A stretch of 64,000 nt of DNA, taken from contig JAQTZA010000013.1 of the NCBI GenBank assembly GCA_028687995.1, positions 42,501 through 106,500 on the forward strand. Reading direction: 5' to 3'. Made by a program: the position numbers and the translations under genes. The notes under the pieces were generated by a model, which worked only from the letters and a program-made list of their open reading frames with translations, was not told the origin of the DNA and made no database searches. The stretch comes from Bacteroidales bacterium (GTDB taxonomy: Bacteria; Bacteroidota; Bacteroidia; Bacteroidales; UBA7332). Of the stretch, positions 26,353 through 37,276 are shown piece by piece. Numbering within the stretch: position 1 is the stretch's first letter; every line of letters begins with the position of its first letter.

Positions 26353-29300
26353 CTAGTTACGTATCCATCGCTTCACCTCCTCGAGCGAGCGGTTGGTCTC
26401 TTTGGCATACATTTCGAGCTGATCCACTCCTACTTTTCCGATCATAAAGTAATCCGAATCGGGATGCGCTAAGAAGAATCCACTCACCGATGCTGCGGGA
26501 GACATTGCACCGTTTTCGGTCAGCGTAATGCCTGCATCCGACAGGTTTACAATATCGTTCAGAATAAAATTAACCGACTGATCGGGCAACGATGGATAGC
26601 CGACTGCCGGACGAATGCCACGGAAACGAACTTTCAACATCTCGTCAATCGAAAGATTCTCATCAGCAGCATAACCCCAATACTCTTTGCGGATTTTCTC
26701 GTGCAGGTATTCGGTTCCGGCTTCTGCTAGACGGTCTGATAAAAAGCTTACCAACATGACCATAAAGTCGTCTTCGGCTTTTTCGTATTCTTTCATCAAA
26801 CCTTCGATTTTTCCACCGGCAGTCACGCCAAAACAACCGATGTAGTCGGTCACGCCAGAAGTTTTAGGTGCAATAAAATCGGTCAACGAATAGTATGGTT
26901 TGTCTTTGTCAGCCTTCTCTTGCTGACGTAATGTCGGAACTTTCAATTCACCTTTTTCAGTTTGAATATAAATCGTCCGATCATCTGAATTCGCTTCGTA
27001 ATGTCCGTAAACAGCCGTCACACACGCATCTTCGGCAATCAGTTTATCCAACACACGCTCTGCATCGCGGTAGAGTTTCAACGCCTCTTCGGCTTTCGGA
27101 CGATCTTCGACGGGGAATGAATTCACCCACGCCAAACGACACGAATCACAACCGTCCAACTCCGCTACTTTGGCAAATTTGCCACCCAAACGCCACGAGC
27201 TAAAAAAGAAAATCCAGTGAATATACGGCACCAGGTCTTTCACCGGAATTTCGATGCGGTGCGTTCCCATATTGTTGGGTTTCGCTGGGGTATAGTTGCT
27301 GAAATCGAGTTTCAGCGCACGCGCTTTTGCTTCGGAATAAGGAGCCATCGGCTTCTCTTTCTGAATGCTCAGGCGCAATGCTTCGTATTCGCTTTCTAAC
27401 TTAGCCACATAGCTGGCACGGGTTTCGGGATTGAGCCATTGCGCCAATTTCCCGGGCGTTTCGGACGCATCTTTCGAGTGAATGACCGGTGCTCCGGTAT
27501 AATAAGGTGCGATTTTCACCGCCGTATATATTTTAGACGTAGTAGCACCACCAATCAGCAACGGCATTTTGAAACCTTCAGCTTCCATCGCCTGTGCCAC
27601 ACGCGTCATTTCGTCGAGCGAAGGCGTAATCAATCCGCTCAATCCGATAAAATCGGGCTGTATCTCTTTCGCTTTTTTGATAATCTCTTCGAGGTGAACC
27701 ATCACACCCAAATCGACAATTTCGTAGTTGTTGCACGAAAGCACCACACCTACGATGTTTTTACCAATGTCGTGCACATCACCTTTTACGGTAGCAATCA
27801 ACACCGTTCCGGCTTTAGAAGTTCCGCTTACTTTTTCGGCTTCAAGCACAGGTTGCAGAATAGCGACTGCTTTCTTCATCGTGCGGGCAGTTTTCACCAC
27901 CTGCGGAAGGAACATTTTCCCATCGCCAAACAGTTCGCCTACCTTGTTCATTCCCTTCATCAGCGGCTCGTCGATGATGTCAACCGCTTTTGCATAAACG
28001 GTCAATGCCTCGGCAATGTCCTCTTCCATGTGGTCGCCAATTCCCTTTTGCAAGGCGTGAATCAGACGATCTTCGAGGGGTAACGAACGCCATTCATCCT
28101 GCTGACTTTGTTTCTCGCCTGTCGAGGTATTCTTCAACTGCTCGGCAATGTCGAGCAGTCGTTCAGTAGCATCTGCACGACGGTTGAAAATTACATCTTC
28201 AATTGCTTCTAACACATTTGCCGGAATATCGTCGTACAACACCGCTTCCGACGGATTGACAATCGCCATATCCATTCCCACCTTGATGGCGTGGTAGAGG
28301 AACACCGAGTGCATCGCCTCACGGATGTAGTTGTTACCACGGAACGAGAACGAAAGGTTGCTCAGTCCACCGCTCACTTTCGCACCGGGCAGCGTTTGCT
28401 TGATCCATTCGGTCGCTTTCAGGAAGTCGATTCCGTAGGTGGCGTGTTCTTCGATACCCGTGGCCAATGCCAATACGTTCGGATCGAAAATAATATCGTT
28501 TGGATTGAATTTTACATCATTGACCAATAAATTATAAGCGCGAGTACAAATCTCCACTCGGCGTGGGAAAGTATCTGCCTGACCTTTCTCGTCGAACGCC
28601 ATCACCACCGCAGCAGCTCCGTAGCTTTTCAATAAGCGGGCTTGTTGTAAAAACTGCGCTTCACCCTCTTTCAGCGAAATGGAGTTCACCACACATTTGC
28701 CTTGAACGCACTTCAATCCCTCTTCGATGACGTGCCATTTCGACGAGTCAATCATAATGGGCACGCGGCAAATATCGGGTTCAGACATCATCAGATTGAG
28801 GAACGTGGTCATCTCTTTCACCGCGTCCAACATTCCTTCGTCCATATTCACATCGAGAATTTGCGCTCCATCTTCCACCTGTTTGCGGGCAATTTTAAGC
28901 GCCTCTTCGTAGTTTTCTTCTCTGATTAAGCGCAGAAATTTACGCGAACCGGCCACGTTGCATCGTTCGCCAATGTTCACGAAGTTATTCTCAGGCTTCA
29001 CCTCCAGCAGTTCGAGTCCCGACAGGCGCATTGCCGTAGTTGGAGCCGATTTGGCATGAGGAGGCATTCCTTCGAGCATCGCTTTGTAGGTGGCAATGTG
29101 GTCGGGCGTTGTTCCACAACAGCCACCAATCACGTTCACCAATCCCTCTTCGAAATACTCTTTGATTTGCAACGCCATAATCTCTGGCGACTCGTCGTAT
29201 TCGCCAAATCGGTTCGGCAATCCGGCATTCGGATAAGCACTGATGTAGTAAGGCGAAATTTCGCCCAACTCTTTGATAAACGGCTTCATATCGCGTGCGC

Positions 29301-30042
29301 CAAACGAGCAGTTCAACCCCACTGAAAGAATATCGGCATGTTCTACCGATGCGAGGAACGCTCCCATCGTCTGTCCTGAAAGTGTGCGACCGCCTTTGTC
29401 GGAAAGCGTGACCGAAAGCATGATCGGCACCTTCTTGTCGAGCTTCTTCATCGCCTTTTCGGCAGCAAAAAGCGCTACTTTAGCGTTCAGCGAATCGAAA
29501 ATGGTCTCTATCAACAGCAAGTCAACACCGCCTTCTATCAAGGCCTCAATCTGCTCCTGATATGAATCGCACAGCGCATCGAACGTCAAAGCACGATAGG
29601 CCGGATTGTTTACATCGGGCGACATCGAGCAGGTTTTGTTGGTCGGACCAATTGCTCCTGCCACATAGCGCGGAGTGGATGGGTCTTTTGCCGTAAACTC
29701 ATTGGCTGTTTCAATCGCCAGACGAGCCGCCGCAAGGTTCATCTCGCGGACGTACGACTGCATGCCATAATCCTCCATCGAAACGGAGTTGGCGTTGAAA
29801 GTATTTGTTTCGATAATGTCTGCTCCCGCCATCAGGTATTTCGCGTGAATCTCGCGAATCACTTCCGGCTTGGTGATGCAAAGCATATCGTTGTTTCCTT
29901 TGTAGGTGCGATTACCGTTCACGAGTGTGCCGCGGTAGTCTTCTTCATTCAGTTTGTACTGCTGAATCATCGTTCCCATCGCACCATCGAGCACTAATAT
30001 TCTGTTGTCGAGAATCGATTGAATTGTCGGTTTTGTTGCCAT
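26353..30042 (-). CDS. metH: Cobalamin-dependent methionine synthase
   Basis: The full-length MetH of 1229 residues, which transfers a methyl group from methyltetrahydrofolate through cobalamin to homocysteine. All four modules are visible: the homocysteine-binding domain ([29 protein letters not shown] zinc site), the folate domain ([11 protein letters not shown], about residue 360), the cobalamin-binding domain with [20 protein letters not shown] (the His that ligates cobalt, about residue 765), and the C-terminal reactivation domain ([15 protein letters not shown] and [13 protein letters not shown]). No truncation. It depends on a cobalamin supply; the TonB receptor at 14941 could be related but this is unproven. 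No cobalamin riboswitch was recognised upstream. Confidence 0.97.
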   Translation of the reverse strand: MATKPTIQSILDNRILVLDGAMGTMIQQYKLNEEDYRGTLVNGNRTYKGNNDMLCITKPEVIREIHAKYLMAGADIIETNTFNANSVSMEDYGMQSYVREMNLAAARLAIETANEFTAKDPSTPRYVAGAIGPTNKTCSMSPDVNNPAYRALTFDALCDSYQEQIEALIEGGVDLLLIETIFDSLNAKVALFAAEKAMKKLDKKVPIMLSVTLSDKGGRTLSGQTMGAFLASVEHADILSVGLNCSFGARDMKPFIKELGEISPYYISAYPNAGLPNRFGEYDESPEIMALQIKEYFEEGLVNVIGGCCGTTPDHIATYKAMLEGMPPHAKSAPTTAMRLSGLELLEVKPENNFVNIGERCNVAGSRKFLRLIREENYEEALKIARKQVEDGAQILDVNMDEGMLDAVKEMTTFLNLMMSEPDICRVPIMIDSSKWHVIEEGLKCVQGKCVVNSISLKEGEAQFLQQARLLKSYGAAAVVMAFDEKGQADTFPRRVEICTRAYNLLVNDVKFNPNDIIFDPNVLALATGIEEHATYGIDFLKATEWIKQTLPGAKVSGGLSNLSFSFRGNNYIREAMHSVFLYHAIKVGMDMAIVNPSEAVLYDDIPANVLEAIEDVIFNRRADATERLLDIAEQLKNTSTGEKQSQQDEWRSLPLEDRLIHALQKGIGDHMEEDIAEALTVYAKAVDIIDEPLMKGMNKVGELFGDGKMFLPQVVKTARTMKKAVAILQPVLEAEKVSGTSKAGTVLIATVKGDVHDIGKNIVGVVLSCNNYEIVDLGVMVHLEEIIKKAKEIQPDFIGLSGLITPSLDEMTRVAQAMEAEGFKMPLLIGGATTSKIYTAVKIAPYYTGAPVIHSKDASETPGKLAQWLNPETRASYVAKLESEYEALRLSIQKEKPMAPYSEAKARALKLDFSNYTPAKPNNMGTHRIEIPVKDLVPYIHWIFFFSSWRLGGKFAKVAELDGCDSCRLAWVNSFPVEDRPKAEEALKLYRDAERVLDKLIAEDACVTAVYGHYEANSDDRTIYIQTEKGELKVPTLRQQEKADKDKPYYSLTDFIAPKTSGVTDYIGCFGVTAGGKIEGLMKEYEKAEDDFMVMLVSFLSDRLAEAGTEYLHEKIRKEYWGYAADENLSIDEMLKVRFRGIRPAVGYPSLPDQSVNFILNDIVNLSDAGITLTENGAMSPAASVSGFFLAHPDSDYFMIGKVGVDQLEMYAKETNRSLEEVKRWIRN

Positions 30043-30064
30043 CTTTTTATAATTGAACGCTAAA

Positions 30065-30183
30065 CGTGTCCCGTAATAACGGGAGGCACGAAGGCGCTAA
30101 GGTTATTTTTTACTTCCTGTTTAATTGTTTTTAACCGCAGAGGACGCAAAGGTTTCGCAGAGCTCCGCTGAGATTTGCTAAGC
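30065..30183. repeat. Spacer with a short hairpin and a GCAGAGG/GCAAAGG-type repeat (within 30043-30357)
   Basis: The 315-bp spacer between metH and sixA holds an inverted repeat CGTG-CCCGT-AATA-ACGGG-CACG at 30065-30091. It also holds the phrase CCGCAGAGGACGCAAAGG with the related TCGCAGAGCTCCGC at about 30137-30172. Similar GCAAAG-rich phrases occur near 7720, 49755 and 51410. The rest of the spacer shows only a weak -7-like TATCTTTA at 30335-30342 before sixA. Confidence 0.4.
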
Positions 30184-30357
30184 GATGTGTACTAGTCAAC
30201 TTGTTAACTTCCTATTAACGTGCAAAGGTACGGCTTTGTTTCCGTTTTTCAAAAGGAGGCAGGGTTTTAGCCAAAATTGATTAGGTTAAATTTTCCCTTT
30301 TAACTTGATAGAGTTTACATTACATTATAAGCACTATCTTTACACAAAAATTCGAAG

Positions 30358-30843
30358 ATGAGAACATTAGTATTAATTCGCCATGCAAAAGCTGAATCTG
30401 CAGAGCAAGGAGTGAATGATTTCAACCGAAAATTGACTGATGGAGGGAAGAGCGATGCTGCCAAAATGGCATCGCTGCTCAAAAAACAAAACATCAATCC
30501 ACAACTATTGATTTGCAGCAGTGCCAAAAGAGCCTATCAGACGTGTGCTATTTTTGCCGGACAATTTTCGATAGAATCAAAAGAGATCGTAAAGAAGAAC
30601 CGACTGTATGATGAGATAGATGTGCCGGAATTAAAACAACTCCTGACCGAAGAAGCTCAAACCCGAGGCACCGTCTTTGTGGTGGGACATAATCCAACTC
30701 TTGCCAATCTTATTGGCGAATTAACAACAGATTTCGACGGACATCTACCTACCTCTGGTGTAGCAGTCATAAAGTTCAATATTGATAATTGGGATGAATT
30801 AGGGGTCGAAAAAGGAGAAATGAAGCTCTTTGCGACACCGTAA
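30358..30843 (+). CDS. sixA: SixA-type phosphohistidine phosphatase
   Basis: A small histidine-phosphatase-superfamily protein of 161 residues, the size of SixA. The catalytic RHG-type motif is LIRHAKAES (His9), followed by the Arg in SSAKRAYQTC and a second His in VGHNPTLANL. E. coli SixA dephosphorylates phosphohistidine on signalling and phosphotransfer proteins; the partner here is unknown. It starts alone with its own weak promoter, 85 nt before a DEAD-box helicase on the same strand. Confidence 0.88.
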   Translation: MRTLVLIRHAKAESAEQGVNDFNRKLTDGGKSDAAKMASLLKKQNINPQLLICSSAKRAYQTCAIFAGQFSIESKEIVKKNRLYDEIDVPELKQLLTEEAQTRGTVFVVGHNPTLANLIGELTTDFDGHLPTSGVAVIKFNIDNWDELGVEKGEMKLFATP

Positions 30844-30888
30844 AGAGCCCTTTTATTCTGTCTGGCAGCTTTTTCCGGCATTTTTGCT

Positions 30889-30896
30889 TACCTTTG
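30889..30896 (+). promoter_or_regulatory. -7 box upstream of the DEAD-box helicase
   Basis: TACCTTTG matches TAnnTTTG and lies 31 nt before the helicase ATG; the -33 element is not obvious. Confidence 0.45.
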
Positions 30897-30927
30897 GAGA
30901 TTATTTTTTAAAAATTTCTCATCCAAA

Positions 30928-32235
30928 ATGACTTTTACAGAACTCAATCTGAACGAACAATTGCTTGAAGCAATTTCTCACATGGGCTTCAAAGTAGCCT
31001 CACCCATTCAAGAACTCGCTATACCTAAAATACTAGCCAACAAAGACTTAATCGCTTGCGCACAAACTGGCACTGGCAAAACGGCAGCGTTCGTGCTCCC
31101 AATTCTCGATAAACTGACGGGACTGGACGAAACGACTGTCAACACGCTCATTATTGTTCCAACACGCGAATTGGCGATACAGATAGATCAAGAAATTCAG
31201 GGCCTCTCCTACTTTATCAACGTTACATCGGCTGCCATATATGGAGGTGGAGATAGAGGTGAATTTGCATCGCAGGAGATGTCCCTCAAGAATGGTTCTG
31301 AAATTATTGTTGCTACTCCTGGTCGATTGCTCGCTCACCTTGCGATGGGATATGTCGATTTTTCGAAAGTAAAACACCTCGTGCTAGACGAAGCCGATAA
31401 AATGCTTGATATGGGATTTCTCGACGACATCGAGAAGATTATCAAACACCTACCCATAGAGCGTCAAACATTGATGTTTAGCGCTACAATGCCAGATAAA
31501 ATCAAAACGTTGGCAAATAAAATTCTGCGCGAACCGGAACAAATCACGTTGTCAATTTCGAAACCGGCTGCCGGCATTTCGCAAAATCTCTACCTCACGC
31601 ACGACCACCAAAAGAACAGTGTGTTGAACCACATTCTGAAAGAACACCACGAAGATAAAAGCATCATTGTTTTCACTTCATCGAAGATGAAAATTAATGA
31701 AATTATGACTGCTCTACGTCGTTTTGGACATCGTCCTCAAGCATTCTCTTCTGATTTAGGGCAAGCAGAACGCGAAGAGGTATTGCGCGGTTTTCGTTCG
31801 AAACGTACCCGCATCATTGTGGCCACGGACGTGATGAGTCGCGGTATCGACATCAAGGAGGTGAACATGGTGATCAACTACGACTGTCCGCGCGATGCCG
31901 AAGATTACGTGCACCGCATTGGCCGTACGGCGCGTGCCAATACCAAAGGAACTGCCTTCACGCTGGTAAACGAACGAGATATGCATAAAATGCAACAAAT
32001 CGAAAAGCTAATTGAAGCCGAAGTTCCTCGCTGCACCATGCCTGCAGAACTGGGAGAAGCACCGGAGTGGAATCCGAATGGTGGACGTGGAAGTCAATTC
32101 CGACCAAAAAATGCACATAGCAAATCTAAACCCCACCGTCCCATTACTAACAATCCAAAATCGGGACCGCATCATGCAAAAGATCACACCCCTCACGTTC
32201 CAAAAGCAAAACCAATTCTCAAAAAGAGGGATTAA
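30928..32235 (+). CDS. DEAD-box ATP-dependent RNA helicase
   Basis: RhlE-like RNA helicase of 435 residues. Motifs run in order: Q-motif FKVASPIQELAIP, motif I AQTGTGKT, Ia PTRELA, Ib TPGRL, II DEAD (LDEADKML), III SAT, IV-V ATDVMSRGID, VI HRIGRTAR. The C-terminal tail (about residues 380-435) is basic, rich in Lys, Pro, His and Gly, and probably contacts RNA. Such helicases act in ribosome assembly or RNA turnover and are often cold-induced. It ends in a strong terminator and is convergent with ppdK. Confidence 0.95.
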   Translation: MTFTELNLNEQLLEAISHMGFKVASPIQELAIPKILANKDLIACAQTGTGKTAAFVLPILDKLTGLDETTVNTLIIVPTRELAIQIDQEIQGLSYFINVTSAAIYGGGDRGEFASQEMSLKNGSEIIVATPGRLLAHLAMGYVDFSKVKHLVLDEADKMLDMGFLDDIEKIIKHLPIERQTLMFSATMPDKIKTLANKILREPEQITLSISKPAAGISQNLYLTHDHQKNSVLNHILKEHHEDKSIIVFTSSKMKINEIMTALRRFGHRPQAFSSDLGQAEREEVLRGFRSKRTRIIVATDVMSRGIDIKEVNMVINYDCPRDAEDYVHRIGRTARANTKGTAFTLVNERDMHKMQQIEKLIEAEVPRCTMPAELGEAPEWNPNGGRGSQFRPKNAHSKSKPHRPITNNPKSGPHHAKDHTPHVPKAKPILKKRD

Positions 32236-32246
32236 AATACATTGAA

Positions 32247-32287
32247 AACGACCGCTTCAAATTCAAAATGAAGCGGTCGTTTCTTTT
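32247..32287 (+). terminator. Terminator of the DEAD-box helicase gene
   Basis: AACGACCGCTTCA / TGAAGCGGTCGTT is a perfect 13-bp stem with a 9-nt loop, followed by TCTTTT. Confidence 0.85.
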
Positions 32288-32291
32288 CCTC

Positions 32292-32320
32292 AAAAAAAGG
32301 CACAATCCGAAGATTGCACC
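32292..32320 (-). terminator. Terminator of ppdK with a UUCG loop
   Basis: On the minus strand GGTGCAATC-TTCG-GATTGTGCC pairs over nine positions (two G-U pairs) around the very stable UUCG tetraloop and is followed by seven T residues. It lies about 25 nt after the ppdK stop and adjoins the helicase terminator. Confidence 0.85.
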
Positions 32321-32345
32321 TTTTCCTATAATGAATATGAATCTA

Positions 32346-35075
32346 TTACATATTATCTTTGATAGCGGCTTGCGCAGCTGCCAAACGTGCGATTGGCACA
32401 CGGAAAGGAGAACATGATACATAGTTCAATCCTGTGCGGTGACAGAACTCAACCGATGAAGGCTCACCTCCGTGTTCACCACAGATACCTACTTTGAGAT
32501 CAGGACGCACTGCACGGCCTTTTTCTGTAGCCAATTGCACCAATTGACCTACACCGTTTTGATCTAACACTTGGAATGGATCTGCTTTCAAAATTTTCTT
32601 ATCCAAATAAGTTGGTAAGAATGAAGCAATATCATCACGAGAGTAGCCAAAAGTCATCTGAGTCAAATCGTTGGTTCCGAAAGAGAAGAATTCCGCTTTT
32701 TGAGCAATACGGTCAGCAGTTAATGCAGCACGTGGAATCTCAATCATGGTACCTACTTTATAGTCGATGCTGTCTCCTACTTCTGCAAACAATTTAGCAG
32801 CAGTTTCGCGGATAATGACATCTTGCTCGTTGAACTCATATTTGATACCTACCAAAGGAACCATAATTTCTGGAATTGCAACGATGCCTTTTTTCTTCAA
32901 TGCCAATGCCGCACCTAAAATAGCGCGTGTTTGCATTTCAGTAATCTCAGGATATGTGTTACCCAAACGACAACCACGGTGACCTAACATCGGGTTTTGT
33001 TCGTGCAACGAATCTACTCGTTGTTTGATTGCTTTCAACGAAACACCCATGGCTTCTGCCATTTCGCGTTGACCTTTCTCATCGTGAGGCACAAACTCGT
33101 GCAACGGTGGATCGAGCAAACGAACAGTGACTGGACAACCAGCCATGGCTTCGAATATTCCTTCGAAATCTTCTTGTTGGTAAGGTAAAATTTTCGCCAA
33201 AGCAATGCGACGACCTTCTGCATTTTCAGAAAGAATCATTTCACGCATCGCCTTGATTTTCTCTCCTTCGAAGAACATATGCTCTGTACGACAAAGACCA
33301 ATACCAGTAGCACCAAATTTACGAGCTACGATTGCATCGTGCGGTGTATCAGCATTCGTACGAACTTGCATACGGGTATATTTGTCTGACAAATTCATAA
33401 TTTCAGCGAAGTCGGCATCTAATTCAGCTTCTGAAGTACCAACTTGTCCTAAGAAGATATCTCCAGTTGAACCGTTTAACGAAATGTAGTCTCCTTCTTT
33501 CAAAGTCATTCCATCCACTTCCATTACTTTAGCAGCATAGTCGATTTTCAAAGCACCAGCACCAGATACGCAGCATTTACCCATACCACGAGCCACAACA
33601 GCAGCGTGAGAGGTCATACCACCACGAGCAGTCAAAATACCTTCGGCAGCAGCCATACCAGCTAAATCTTCAGGAGAAGTTTCCACACGCACCATAATAA
33701 CGCGCTCTCCGTGCTCAGCCCAATCAGATGCATCGTCAGCATTAAATACAATACGGCCCGATGCAGCTCCAGGAGATGCAGCCAATCCTTTTGCAATCAA
33801 TTTAGCCTCTTTCAACGCTTTTTTATCGAAAATTGGATGAAGTAATTCGTCCAATTTGTTTGGCTCAATACGAAGAATTGCTTTTTTCTCATCAATCATA
33901 CCTTGGTGGTACATATCCATGGCAATTTTTACCATGGCAGCACCAGTACGTTTTCCGTTACGAGTTTGCAAGAACCACAATTTACCCTCTTGTACGGTAA
34001 ACTCCATGTCTTGCATATCTTTGTAGTGATTTTCTAATTTTGTTTGCAAAGCATCCAATTCAAGATAGATTTCTGGCATAGCCTCTTCCATAGATGGATA
34101 GTTAGCCAAACGATCGTCTTCAGTCACACCAGCCAAAACCGCCCAACGTTGTGAGCCTACTTTGGTGATTTGTTGAGGTGTACGAATACCCGCTACAACG
34201 TCTTCACCTTGAGCATTAATCAAATATTCACCTACGAATTGATCTTCTCCAGTAGCAGCATCACGGCTGAAACAAACACCAGTAGCAGATGTTTCGCCCA
34301 TGTTACCAAATACCATTGCTTGCACGTTTACGGCAGTTCCCCACTCAGCAGGAATTCCTTCCATTTTGCGGTAAAGGATAGCGCGGTCGTTCATCCAAGA
34401 GTCGAATACAGAGCAGATAGCTCCCCAAAGTTGCTCGTAAGCCGATTCTGGAAAATCTCTTCCTGTTTGTTTTTTCACAGCTGCTTTGAAACGTGCGACT
34501 AGCACTTTCAAATCTTCCACCGATAATTCGTTATCTAAATGAACACCTTTTTCTTCTTTCAAATGTTCAATAATCTCTTCGAAAGGATCGATGTCATTTT
34601 TGTTTACTGGTTTCATACCCAATACCACATCGCCGTACATTTGCACAAAACGACGGTAAGAGTCCCAAGCGAAACGAGCATTGCCTGTTTTGCGGGTGAT
34701 ACCTTCAACTACTTTGTCATTCAATCCAAGGTTTAGGATAGTATCCATCATACCTGGCATTGATGCACGAGCACCAGAACGTACAGAAACTAACATTGGG
34801 TTTTCGATGTCTCCAAATTTTGAATTCATCAGATTTTCCAACAATGCAATGGCTTTTTCAACTTCTGGAATCAATAAAGAGACGACTTCGTCTTTACCAA
34901 TTTCATAATACTCATTACACACGTCGGTTGTAATTGTAAATCCAGGAGGAACTGGAACGCCGATTAGGTTCATTTCAGCAAGGTTAGCACCTTTACCACC
35001 AAGCAAGTTCTTCATTTCCGCTTTTCCTTCGGCTTGACCGTTTCCAAACGTGTAAACTCTTTTCTTGTTTTCCAT
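32346..35075 (-). CDS. ppdK: Pyruvate phosphate dikinase
   Basis: Enzyme of 909 residues that interconverts pyruvate, ATP and phosphate with PEP, AMP and pyrophosphate; in anaerobes it often runs in the glycolytic direction. The N-terminal ATP-grasp domain starts VYTFGNGQAEGKAEMKNLLGGKGANLAEM. The phosphohistidine domain contains TARGGMTSHAAVVARGMGK with the catalytic His near residue 459. The C-terminal TIM barrel has GLCRTEHMFF, LRHRGCRLG-like LGHRGCRLG and GICGEHGGEP with the catalytic Cys. It is full length, with a separate promoter box at 35129, and convergent with the DEAD-box helicase gene. Confidence 0.97.
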   Translation of the reverse strand: MENKKRVYTFGNGQAEGKAEMKNLLGGKGANLAEMNLIGVPVPPGFTITTDVCNEYYEIGKDEVVSLLIPEVEKAIALLENLMNSKFGDIENPMLVSVRSGARASMPGMMDTILNLGLNDKVVEGITRKTGNARFAWDSYRRFVQMYGDVVLGMKPVNKNDIDPFEEIIEHLKEEKGVHLDNELSVEDLKVLVARFKAAVKKQTGRDFPESAYEQLWGAICSVFDSWMNDRAILYRKMEGIPAEWGTAVNVQAMVFGNMGETSATGVCFSRDAATGEDQFVGEYLINAQGEDVVAGIRTPQQITKVGSQRWAVLAGVTEDDRLANYPSMEEAMPEIYLELDALQTKLENHYKDMQDMEFTVQEGKLWFLQTRNGKRTGAAMVKIAMDMYHQGMIDEKKAILRIEPNKLDELLHPIFDKKALKEAKLIAKGLAASPGAASGRIVFNADDASDWAEHGERVIMVRVETSPEDLAGMAAAEGILTARGGMTSHAAVVARGMGKCCVSGAGALKIDYAAKVMEVDGMTLKEGDYISLNGSTGDIFLGQVGTSEAELDADFAEIMNLSDKYTRMQVRTNADTPHDAIVARKFGATGIGLCRTEHMFFEGEKIKAMREMILSENAEGRRIALAKILPYQQEDFEGIFEAMAGCPVTVRLLDPPLHEFVPHDEKGQREMAEAMGVSLKAIKQRVDSLHEQNPMLGHRGCRLGNTYPEITEMQTRAILGAALALKKKGIVAIPEIMVPLVGIKYEFNEQDVIIRETAAKLFAEVGDSIDYKVGTMIEIPRAALTADRIAQKAEFFSFGTNDLTQMTFGYSRDDIASFLPTYLDKKILKADPFQVLDQNGVGQLVQLATEKGRAVRPDLKVGICGEHGGEPSSVEFCHRTGLNYVSCSPFRVPIARLAAAQAAIKDNM

Positions 35076-35128
35076 AAAAATTTAGATGATGTTTTTCTAT
35101 TATTGTGTAGATAATTTTTTTAATGGCG

Positions 35129-35136
35129 CAAATTTA
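35129..35136 (-). promoter_or_regulatory. -7 box of ppdK
   Basis: On the minus strand TAAATTTG matches TAnnTTTG, 53 nt before the ppdK ATG. The -33 element is not clear. Confidence 0.45.
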
Positions 35137-35305
35137 ATATTTTAAACTTTATTAGTAGCATCTCAATCCTATTTTTAACAGAAAATGAAATTATAATGAA
35201 CAAAACATCTACAATTAGAATAATTGAAATCGAATTACATGAAGAAATGGATGCAAATTACACATTTGTAGAGATTGCACGTTTAGTGCAATGACAGATT
35301 TTGTG

Positions 35306-35313
35306 TATATTTG
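35306..35313 (+). promoter_or_regulatory. -7 box of lepA
   Basis: TATATTTG matches TAnnTTTG, 29 nt before the lepA ATG, with a TTTA at the expected -33 position. It also excludes the longer reading frame starting at 35301. Confidence 0.5.
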
Positions 35314-35342
35314 CATACTTTTTAAAAAGAACTCAATTTTCA

Positions 35343-37130
35343 ATGAATAATATCCGTAACTTCTGTATTATTGCGCACATCGACCACGGTAAAAGCACCT
35401 TGGCCGATCGTCTTTTAGAATATACCAAAACCGTTGAAGGCAAAGAGATGCAAGCTCAAGTGCTCGACAATATGGATTTGGAACGTGAGCGTGGAATCAC
35501 CATCAAAAGTCATGCTATCCAAATGGAATATGTGTTTGAAGGTGAAAAATACATTCTCAATCTGATTGATACGCCGGGGCACGTTGACTTCTCGTACGAA
35601 GTATCTCGTTCTATTGCCGCTTGCGAAGGTGCATTGCTGATCGTAGATGCTGCACAAGGCATTCAAGCACAAACGATTTCGAACCTCTATATGGCGATTG
35701 AGCACGATTTGGAAATTATTCCGGTGGTGAACAAAGTGGACCTTGATAGTGCAATGCCCGACGAGGTAGAAGATCAAATTATCGAACTACTTGGTTGCGA
35801 TCGCACAGATATTATTCGTGCTAGTGGTAAAACGGGTATTGGCATCTTTGAAATTCTCGAAGCGATCGTCAAGCGTGTACCTACACCAAAAGGCGACCCG
35901 AACGCTCCGCTGCAATGTTTGGTATTTGACTCGGTGTTCAATTCTTTCCGCGGTATTATCGCCTATTTCAAAATCACAAACGGAACTATTCGCAAAGGAG
36001 AGAAGGTGAAATTCTTTGCAACTGGTAAAGAGTACGATGCCGACGAAATTGGGGTATTGAAACTAACGATGCACCCTCGCAATCAACTCTCCACAGGCGA
36101 TGTGGGATACATTATATCGGGCATCAAAACCTCGAAAGAGGTGAAGGTGGGCGATACCATTACGTCGGTGGCAAACCCATGCACAGAGCGTATTGATGGA
36201 TTCGAAGAGGTGAAACCGATGGTATTTGCTGGAATTTACCCCATCGAATCGGAAGACTACGAAAACCTACGCTCGTCGCTCGAAAAATTGCAGTTGAATG
36301 ATGCTTCATTGACCTTTCAACCCGAATCGTCGCTGGCATTGGGCTTTGGATTCCGCTGCGGATTCCTCGGACTGCTGCACATGGAGATCATTCAAGAGCG
36401 ACTCGATCGTGAGTTCGATATGGATGTAATCACAACCGTTCCCAACGTTTCGTACCGCATTATTGATAAAAAAGGGGAAATCACGGAAGTGCACAACCCC
36501 TCGGGACTTCCCGACCCTACACTGGTGGAGGTAATCGAAGAGCCATACATTCGTGCTTCGGTGATTACAACAACTCAATTTATCGGTGGCATTATGTCGC
36601 TCTGCTTGGGTAAACGTGGGGAATTAATCAAACAAGAGTACATTTCGGGGAATCGTATCGAATTAATCTATGATATTCCGCTCGGCGAAATTGTGATTGA
36701 CTTTTATGATAAATTGAAGAGCATTTCGAAAGGCTATGCTTCGTTTGACTACCACATCCACGACTTCCGCCCATCAAAACTTGTGAAACTCGACATCCTA
36801 CTCAACGGCGAACCAGTGGATGCCCTCTCTACACTGACTCACGTCGATAACGCCTATAGCTTTGGCAAACGGATGTGTGAGAAGTTGAAGGAGTTGATAC
36901 CACGTCAACAGTTCGACATTGCGATACAGGCAGCGATTGGTGCCAAAATCATCTCGCGCGAAACCATCAAAGCTGTCCGTAAAGATGTGACCGCCAAATG
37001 TTACGGTGGTGATATTTCGCGGAAACGAAAACTGCTCGAAAAGCAAAAGAAAGGAAAGAAAAAGATGAAACAGATTGGTTCGGTAGAGGTGCCACAAAAA
37101 GCATTCCTCGCAGTACTGAAACTGGATTAA
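35343..37130 (+). CDS. lepA: Elongation factor 4 (LepA)
   Basis: A ribosome-associated GTPase of 595 residues, the standard length, that acts on translocation and 30S maturation. G1 is AHIDHGKS, G3 is DTPGHVDF, G4 is NKVD, followed by the EF-G-like domains and the LepA-specific C-terminal domain ending [13 protein letters not shown]. The frame extends upstream to 35301, but the promoter box and family alignment point to the ATG at 35343 ([14 protein letters not shown]). It ends in a strong hairpin. Confidence 0.97.
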   Translation: MNNIRNFCIIAHIDHGKSTLADRLLEYTKTVEGKEMQAQVLDNMDLERERGITIKSHAIQMEYVFEGEKYILNLIDTPGHVDFSYEVSRSIAACEGALLIVDAAQGIQAQTISNLYMAIEHDLEIIPVVNKVDLDSAMPDEVEDQIIELLGCDRTDIIRASGKTGIGIFEILEAIVKRVPTPKGDPNAPLQCLVFDSVFNSFRGIIAYFKITNGTIRKGEKVKFFATGKEYDADEIGVLKLTMHPRNQLSTGDVGYIISGIKTSKEVKVGDTITSVANPCTERIDGFEEVKPMVFAGIYPIESEDYENLRSSLEKLQLNDASLTFQPESSLALGFGFRCGFLGLLHMEIIQERLDREFDMDVITTVPNVSYRIIDKKGEITEVHNPSGLPDPTLVEVIEEPYIRASVITTTQFIGGIMSLCLGKRGELIKQEYISGNRIELIYDIPLGEIVIDFYDKLKSISKGYASFDYHIHDFRPSKLVKLDILLNGEPVDALSTLTHVDNAYSFGKRMCEKLKELIPRQQFDIAIQAAIGAKIISRETIKAVRKDVTAKCYGGDISRKRKLLEKQKKGKKKMKQIGSVEVPQKAFLAVLKLD

Positions 37131-37165
37131 CGAAAATCAAAAACATCTATTTGCTTTAAAAATTG

Positions 37166-37206
37166 TGCCCCAAAAGTTAGACCAAAACTTTTGGGGCAAT
37201 TTTTTG
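37166..37206 (+). terminator. Terminator of lepA (13-bp perfect stem)
   Basis: TGCCCCAAAAGTT (37166-37178) is exactly mirrored by AACTTTTGGGGCA (37186-37198) with a 7-nt loop, followed by six T residues. The arm sequence also looks like the terminal repeats of some IS3-family elements, so it could be a fossil element recruited as a terminator. Confidence 0.75.
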
Positions 37207-37276
37207 CTGAAAGCTAAGGCTGAAAACTATTTCTCTCACTCGATTGTTTAAGTCCTACACTTAACGAAATAACGTC

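Noticed and set aside
27439..28083. A 214-codon open frame antisense to metH
   Set aside because: It overlaps the conserved cobalamin-binding region of metH in the opposite direction; the translation is rich in His, Arg and Phe in the manner of a shadow frame.
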